From: JALHRI01 sp044351685
GTDB taxonomy: Bacteria > Pseudomonadota > Alphaproteobacteria > Rickettsiales > UBA3002
Reading direction: 5' to 3'
NCBI GenBank assembly: GCA_044351685.1
Contig: JBILFK010000017.1
Location: 1 to 18,337, forward strand
DNA: 18,337 nucleotides
Below are positions 14,691 to 18,337 of this stretch, piece by piece. Below the pieces are notes generated by a model, which did not search any database, had not been told where the DNA came from, and worked only from the letters and a program-made list of their open reading frames with translations. The position numbers were made by a program, and so were the translations under genes. Numbering within the stretch: the stretch's first letter is position 1; the number at the start of each line of letters is the position of its first letter.

Positions 14691-15368
14691 ATGAAATCGG
14701 CGGTCATTGTTTTTCCTGGCTCCAACTGTGATCGCGATGTGTTCACTGTCATGCAGGGCACGGGTCTTAACCCTGCACGCGTCTGGCACAAAGAAACGGC
14801 ACTACCCGCAGGCATCGATTTAGTCGTGCTACCCGGCGGTTTTTCGTATGGTGATTATTTGCGTTGTGGGGCCATTGCCGCGCAATCGCCTATCATGCAG
14901 GCCGTGAAGGCGCACGCCGCGCGTGGCGGCTATGTGCTCGGCATTTGCAATGGCTTTCAGGTATTGTGCGAATCGGGGCTATTGCCCGGCACGCTGATGC
15001 GCAACCGCGATTTACGCTTTCAGTGCAAAGAAGTGTTCCTGCGTGTGGAAACCGATGCGCCAATTTTTCTCAAAAACTATCAGCCATCCGAAGTGGTCAA
15101 TTTCCCCATCGCGCATGCTGAAGGCAATTATGCCGCCGATGATGCCACGCTAGCCGCCCTCGAAGATCGTGGGCAAGTGGCGCTACGCTATGTCAACCGC
15201 GATGGCGTGGCCGATGCACAAAGCAATCCTAATGGCTCTTCGCACGATATTGCAGGCGTGTTGAATGCCGCCAAAAACGTGTTGGGGCTCATGCCACACC
15301 CAGAACGCCACAGCGATCCGCTTACCGGCGGCACCGATGGTTTACGGCTTTTCCAAGCCTTTGCCTAA
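14691..15368 (+). CDS. purQ: FGAM synthase glutamine amidotransferase subunit PurQ
   Basis: PurQ releases ammonia from glutamine and channels it to PurL. The 225 residues form a class I glutamine amidotransferase: FPGSNCDRD near the N-terminus, PGGFSYGDYLRCGAIAA (48-64), the nucleophile C86 in GICNGFQ, and the H203/E205 pair in MPHPERHSD. All catalytic residues are present and the length is standard. The ATG abuts the purS stop. In many relatives purL follows on the same strand; here purL is on the opposite strand 1.9 kb downstream. No intrinsic terminator is visible after the stop. Confidence 0.97.
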   Translation: MKSAVIVFPGSNCDRDVFTVMQGTGLNPARVWHKETALPAGIDLVVLPGGFSYGDYLRCGAIAAQSPIMQAVKAHAARGGYVLGICNGFQVLCESGLLPGTLMRNRDLRFQCKEVFLRVETDAPIFLKNYQPSEVVNFPIAHAEGNYAADDATLAALEDRGQVALRYVNRDGVADAQSNPNGSSHDIAGVLNAAKNVLGLMPHPERHSDPLTGGTDGLRLFQAFA

Positions 15369-15375
15369 AAAGCAT

Positions 15376-15384
15376 TTATCCACA
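15376..15384 (+). promoter_or_regulatory. Perfect DnaA box
   Basis: TTATCCACA, the high-affinity DnaA consensus, lies just after purQ and 27 bases before a CtrA-type box. It is single, so it is not evidence for an origin; it could mark DnaA-linked transcription of the small gene at 15494, or be chance. Confidence 0.5.
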
Positions 15385-15410
15385 GTTATTGTATTAAATA
15401 CTGCCGAAAA

Positions 15411-15426
15411 TTAACGGCTTATTAAC
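15411..15426 (+). promoter_or_regulatory. CtrA-type box TTAA-N7-TTAAC
   Basis: TTAA (15411-15414), seven bases, then TTAAC (15422-15426) matches the full consensus for the alphaproteobacterial cell-cycle regulator CtrA. It lies 67 bases upstream of the ATG of the 62-codon ORF, at a distance compatible with control of its promoter. No CtrA gene is in the window, and no clear -10 element follows. Confidence 0.5.
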
Positions 15427-15493
15427 GCATGTTCGTTAGGTTGGAAATGTGGGCAGTAAACGCCTGCAATCCATTCAACACCGAGGCTATGGT

Positions 15494-15682
15494 ATGACAT
15501 CGTATCGTGAACATTGGGGCTTTGAAAATTCTGCGCATTTTTTACCGCATGCCATGCGCGCACTGTGCGATGCATCGCTTGAAGAAATAATTTCTGCAGC
15601 CCCCATTCGCGAATGCCAGCTGCTTTCGGTAAGCGCATCGCTACTCGAAAAATATCCGAGCCTTATTCTCGATACCAACTAA
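15494..15682 (+). CDS. Hypothetical small protein, 62 residues
   Basis: I do not recognise this protein. ATG 15494 is preceded by GAGG with a 6-base gap, a good ribosome binding site, and this decides the start over an in-frame ATG at 15449. The product has no signal peptide or membrane segment; a mixed N-terminus (SYREHWGFENSAHF) is followed by a likely helical region (MRALCDASLEEIISAA) with two cysteines in the protein. It converges on bolA, the two stop codons overlapping by two bases. Upstream are a DnaA box and a CtrA-type box. Support is moderate: good start signals and a gene-like location, but no known family. Confidence 0.5.
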   Translation: MTSYREHWGFENSAHFLPHAMRALCDASLEEIISAAPIRECQLLSVSASLLEKYPSLILDTN

Positions 15683-15909
15683 TCTGATTTTGTTTCTACT
15701 GCGAGCGCATGCAGGGTCGTTCCCATATCGCTGCCAATTGCACGGTATACCAGCTGGTGCTGCTTCACACGGCTTAAGCCTGCAAATGCGCCGCTTTTCA
15801 CCACTACTTTCCAGTGATCATTATCGCCTGCTAAATCGGTAAGCTCCACCGTTGCACCCGGCAGTGCTTGCAAAATTCGCGTGGTAATTTCTTCAGCGCT
15901 CATGGGCAT
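15679..15909 (-). CDS. BolA/IbaG-family protein
   Basis: BolA-family proteins bind monothiol glutaredoxins through a shared Fe-S cluster and take part in iron-sulfur trafficking or regulation. The 76 residues contain the family core WKVVVKSGAFAGLSRVKQHQLVYRAIG and MGTTLHALAVET, closer to the IbaG type than to long BolA. The conserved His of the VKQHQLVY helix and the His of LHAL are present. The ATG at 15909 has AGAGG five bases upstream; the frame remains open to 16044, but that extension lies in the methyltransferase gene. It follows the methyltransferase by 8 bases, so it is probably the last gene of a purL unit. The partner grxD gene is not adjacent. Confidence 0.93.
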   Translation of the reverse strand: MPMSAEEITTRILQALPGATVELTDLAGDNDHWKVVVKSGAFAGLSRVKQHQLVYRAIGSDMGTTLHALAVETKSD

Positions 15910-15917
15910 GGCAACCT

Positions 15918-17303
15918 CTAATCCAGTACAATCGGAGGAAAGGAATCTAGGCGCGCTTTGATTTCTTTGGTAGTAACATACGGCGTAATACTCTGATGCC
16001 GCAGATACATGCGCGTGCGCGAATGCAGATCTTCGAATAAGCAATTCAAGTCATGGGTGAAGCGTTTTAAGTCATCACGGTTACTGGTGTGAATGCTCCC
16101 CTGCGCTGCCAGATGTACCAAAATATCGCCGACACTGCGGTTGCCATCAATCGCCGCCAGAATCGGGCTTGTCAGGCCAAACTTACGAATAGCAATCGGC
16201 GGCGCGCAGGGAATGCGTGAATCAATCGTGAGCACTTCGCCATCAGGTATAGCGTTCAGCAACGCGCAAACACTCTCGGTAAAATCATACGGCATGGAAA
16301 GCCCTGTTGCGTAGGTGGGCACCATATCTTCTGCCAGCTGCGCCTTAGGCTTCTGTTGTTTGCTACTGTAAAAACTATGTTTGCTCATAGTGCCGTGCAT
16401 CAGTTCGGCAATCGCATGCCGCTCACGCGAGGGCAACCCTGAAAGTTGTGCCATAATTGCAGGATTCTTGGTATAGAATTCTGGCTCATACGCTAACTGC
16501 GATACCAGCCAGCCCACAAACTGCACAAGGTTCAGCCCGGCACCATCTAGCCATTCATATATTTGCGGCACGCTGTAGGCACGGTCGGTCGAGTGCAAAA
16601 ACAAATCATAGATACCCGCACCGGAAGTATCCTGAATATCGCCCAAAAAATACTCGTAATTGCTGAGCAGCCAATGATTCTTGGGAACATCATTCAGAAA
16701 CCCACGGCATAGCTCTACCTGCTCGGTGGCGGGTAATGCGCTTACTTTCAGGCGCTGCATTAATTCCTGCACCATGTAAATCGGGTAGCGGCCATACAGC
16801 GCATACACCATGGTAAACATGATACCGTCCGGGTTCAGCACATCGCGTAGGGCGGCAAGCCCGGCGTTCGGGTCGGCCAGGTGGTGCAGCACGCCAGTGC
16901 TTTCAATCACATCGAAGGTGCCCAAACCCAGCTTTGGTAAATCGAGAATTGATGCATGCACAAATTTTACATTGGTCAGCCCGCGCTGCGCCGCGCGGCG
17001 TTTGGCAATATCCAGGCTGGTAGCTGAAAAATCGAGCGCCACAATTTCTGCGCTCTCATGGCCGCGCAATTGTTCGGCCCAGAAAATAATATTATCGCCG
17101 GTGCCGCAGCCTGCCGAAAGAAAGCGCGTGTTCACGCGCATATCGCGCTTGCCGCCCCAGCCCACATGCGAAAACGCATCGAGAGAATAACATTCATTGC
17201 CAAACCAATCAACGCGCGCCGTCCGCGGGTCGCGCGCGGGGTAGGGCATTTCTTCGTATTGGTTGCGCACTGCCGCTTTATATTCTTTCGGCGCGGTGGT
17301 CAT
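15918..17303 (-). CDS. Class I SAM-dependent methyltransferase with unrecognised C-terminal region
   Basis: The N-terminal part is a class I methyltransferase of unknown substrate. From ATG 17303 the protein has 461 residues. It begins with NQYEEMPYPARDPR (about 14-27), a motif I know from bacterial methyltransferases often fused to other domains. SAM motif I is FLSAGCGTGDN (61-71), the acidic residue is in VALDFS (88-93), and FDVIESTGVLHHLADP (130-145) is motif IV. After about residue 230 the sequence does not match a family I can name; a short segment near 385-400 (DGNRSVGDIL) recalls small winged-helix or PqqD-like modules, a weak similarity. ATG overlaps the purL stop (ATGA), so the two are coupled. 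An upstream in-frame start at 17330 lies inside purL. Confidence 0.85.
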   Translation of the reverse strand: MTTAPKEYKAAVRNQYEEMPYPARDPRTARVDWFGNECYSLDAFSHVGWGGKRDMRVNTRFLSAGCGTGDNIIFWAEQLRGHESAEIVALDFSATSLDIAKRRAAQRGLTNVKFVHASILDLPKLGLGTFDVIESTGVLHHLADPNAGLAALRDVLNPDGIMFTMVYALYGRYPIYMVQELMQRLKVSALPATEQVELCRGFLNDVPKNHWLLSNYEYFLGDIQDTSGAGIYDLFLHSTDRAYSVPQIYEWLDGAGLNLVQFVGWLVSQLAYEPEFYTKNPAIMAQLSGLPSRERHAIAELMHGTMSKHSFYSSKQQKPKAQLAEDMVPTYATGLSMPYDFTESVCALLNAIPDGEVLTIDSRIPCAPPIAIRKFGLTSPILAAIDGNRSVGDILVHLAAQGSIHTSNRDDLKRFTHDLNCLFEDLHSRTRMYLRHQSITPYVTTKEIKARLDSFPPIVLD

Positions 17304-18337
17304 GCGGCATCCATATAGTCTGGCAACCATTGGCGGTGAATTTTTTGCAGATGCGCCACCGGTGCGCGCAATACATCTTCCACGATCAACAAGTCGGCAA
17401 CGGTGGTGCCCAGATCTTCGAAGGCGACACCCGCCTGATGCAGTTGTACCATCAGCACATCTTTATGCTCGGGCTTCACCGCCACAATATAACGCGCCTG
17501 ATCTTCGCCAAACGCATAAGCATGGTGTGGTAGCGCGCTTAAAAAACGCACCTGCGCACCAATGCCGTGTGGCAAGCACATTTCGGCAAGCGCCACCAGC
17601 AATCCGCCATCAGAAATATCATGGCATGCGGCGATATGCCCTTCACGCATCGCGCGCTGAAGCGTTAGGCCGTGCAGTGCTTCTTTGGCCAAATCCACGG
17701 GTGGCGGCGCGCCTTCTTCGCGGCCATGAATCTCGCGCAAAAACAGCGATTGCCCTAAATGCCCACGCGTTTCACCAATCAGCAAAATACTGTGTCCTAC
17801 TTCGGTAAAGCCCATGGGGATGCGCGCGGCAATATCGGCTATCAACCCCACGCCACCAATAGCGGGTGTCGGTTGCACCGATTCGCCGAGCGTATCGTTG
17901 TAAAGCGATACATTGCCCGAAACCACTGGATACTCAAGTGCCCTGCACGCCTCGGCCATGCCTTCAATGGCGCCGACAATTTGCCCCATCACACGCGGTT
18001 TTTGCGGGTTGCCAAAATTCAAGCAATCGGTAATTGCCAGTGGCTGCGCGCCGCTGGCTATCAGGTTACGCCAGTTTTCAGCTACAGCTTGCTTGCCGCC
18101 CATCACTGGATCGGCGGCAACATAGCGCGGCGTGCAATCGGTGCTGATGGCGACGGCTTTTTTGGTGCCATGAATGCGCACAATTGCCGCATCACTTCCC
18201 GGGCGCACCACGGTATCGTTCATCACCATATGGTCGTATTGTTCGTAGATCCAATGCTTGCTGCACAGCTCGGGGCTCGCAAGTATTTTTACCAACGATT
18301 GCCCCAAATTATCCGGCGGCGGCACATCGTAAGGCGA
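17300..18337 (-). CDS. purL: FGAM synthase large subunit PurL, C-terminal part
   Basis: PurL is the ATP-dependent synthetase subunit that makes FGAM from FGAR with ammonia from PurQ. The last 345 or so residues of an expected 720-740 are in the window; the 5' half lies beyond the right edge. Recognisable motifs are SKHWIYEQYD, GSDAAIVRIHGT, TDCLNFGNP, PVVSGNVSLYNDT, PTPAIGGVGL, CHDISDGGLLVALAEMCL and FGEDQARYIV. This is the small PurL form that needs separate PurS and PurQ, both encoded here. It is on the strand opposite purCSQ and is followed by the methyltransferase (ATGA overlap) and a BolA-family gene. Confidence 0.97.
   Translation of the reverse strand, partial: SPYDVPPPDNLGQSLVKILASPELCSKHWIYEQYDHMVMNDTVVRPGSDAAIVRIHGTKKAVAISTDCTPRYVAADPVMGGKQAVAENWRNLIASGAQPLAITDCLNFGNPQKPRVMGQIVGAIEGMAEACRALEYPVVSGNVSLYNDTLGESVQPTPAIGGVGLIADIAARIPMGFTEVGHSILLIGETRGHLGQSLFLREIHGREEGAPPPVDLAKEALHGLTLQRAMREGHIAACHDISDGGLLVALAEMCLPHGIGAQVRFLSALPHHAYAFGEDQARYIVAVKPEHKDVLMVQLHQAGVAFEDLGTTVADLLIVEDVLRAPVAHLQKIHRQWLPDYMDAA

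Noticed and set aside
15910..16044. N-terminal extension of the BolA-family protein
   Set aside because: Lies wholly in the methyltransferase gene, has no BolA similarity, and a good Shine-Dalgarno supports the start at 15909.
1..18337. A new defence, mobile or secretion system
   Set aside because: I looked for transposases, integrases, phage genes, repeat-spacer arrays, toxin-antitoxin pairs and nuclease/helicase clusters on both strands and found none; nearly all genes are conserved housekeeping genes.

Overview
The window looks like a chromosomal housekeeping region of an alphaproteobacterium with moderate GC. The species cannot be named from the sequence. Four things support the class: the order DnaJ/TerB protein - AmpD/AmiD-type amidase - rnpB - mraZ, which I recall from many alphaproteobacteria; an A-type RNase P RNA; the split PurS/PurQ/PurL form of FGAM synthase with a BolA-family gene close to purL; and a perfect CtrA-type box (TTAA-N7-TTAAC).

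Region 1 (1-8250, minus strand) is the start of the division and cell wall (dcw) cluster: mraZ, rsmH, ftsL, ftsI, murE, murF, mraY and a 5' part of murD cut by the window edge. Neighbouring genes overlap or nearly abut (ATGA, GTGA, TAATG or longer overlaps), as in one translationally coupled operon. RsmH methylates 16S rRNA, FtsL and FtsI belong to the divisome, and MurE, MurF, MraY and MurD build lipid-linked peptidoglycan precursor from UDP-MurNAc-peptides. Upstream of mraZ lies an AT-rich array of five TGG triplets at exact 10-bp intervals, which I read as the likely MraZ operator.

Region 2 (8251-13608) holds a plus-strand orphan gene (8599-9087), the RNase P RNA gene (minus), a cytoplasmic-looking N-acetylmuramoyl-L-alanine amidase with a peptidoglycan-binding domain (minus), a plus-strand gene of unknown function that appears split by a -1 frameshift at an A6 run, an EamA-family exporter (minus), and a TerB/J-domain protein (minus) with a convincing sigma70-type promoter and an intrinsic terminator. 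A 422-base stretch without a convincing gene precedes purC.

Region 3 (13609-18337) is purine biosynthesis. purC, purS and purQ run on the plus strand. They converge on a minus-strand unit of purL (3' half only in the window), a SAM-dependent methyltransferase with an unrecognised C-terminal half, and a BolA/IbaG-family gene. Between the two units are a perfect DnaA box, a perfect CtrA-type box and a 62-codon ORF. PurS, PurQ and PurL form the FGAM synthase complex and PurC acts two steps later.

I see no phage, insertion sequence, CRISPR array, toxin-antitoxin pair or recognisable defence system. The most interesting signals are regulatory (the phased TGG array and the CtrA/DnaA sites), the A6 frameshift gene, and the methyltransferase between purL and bolA.
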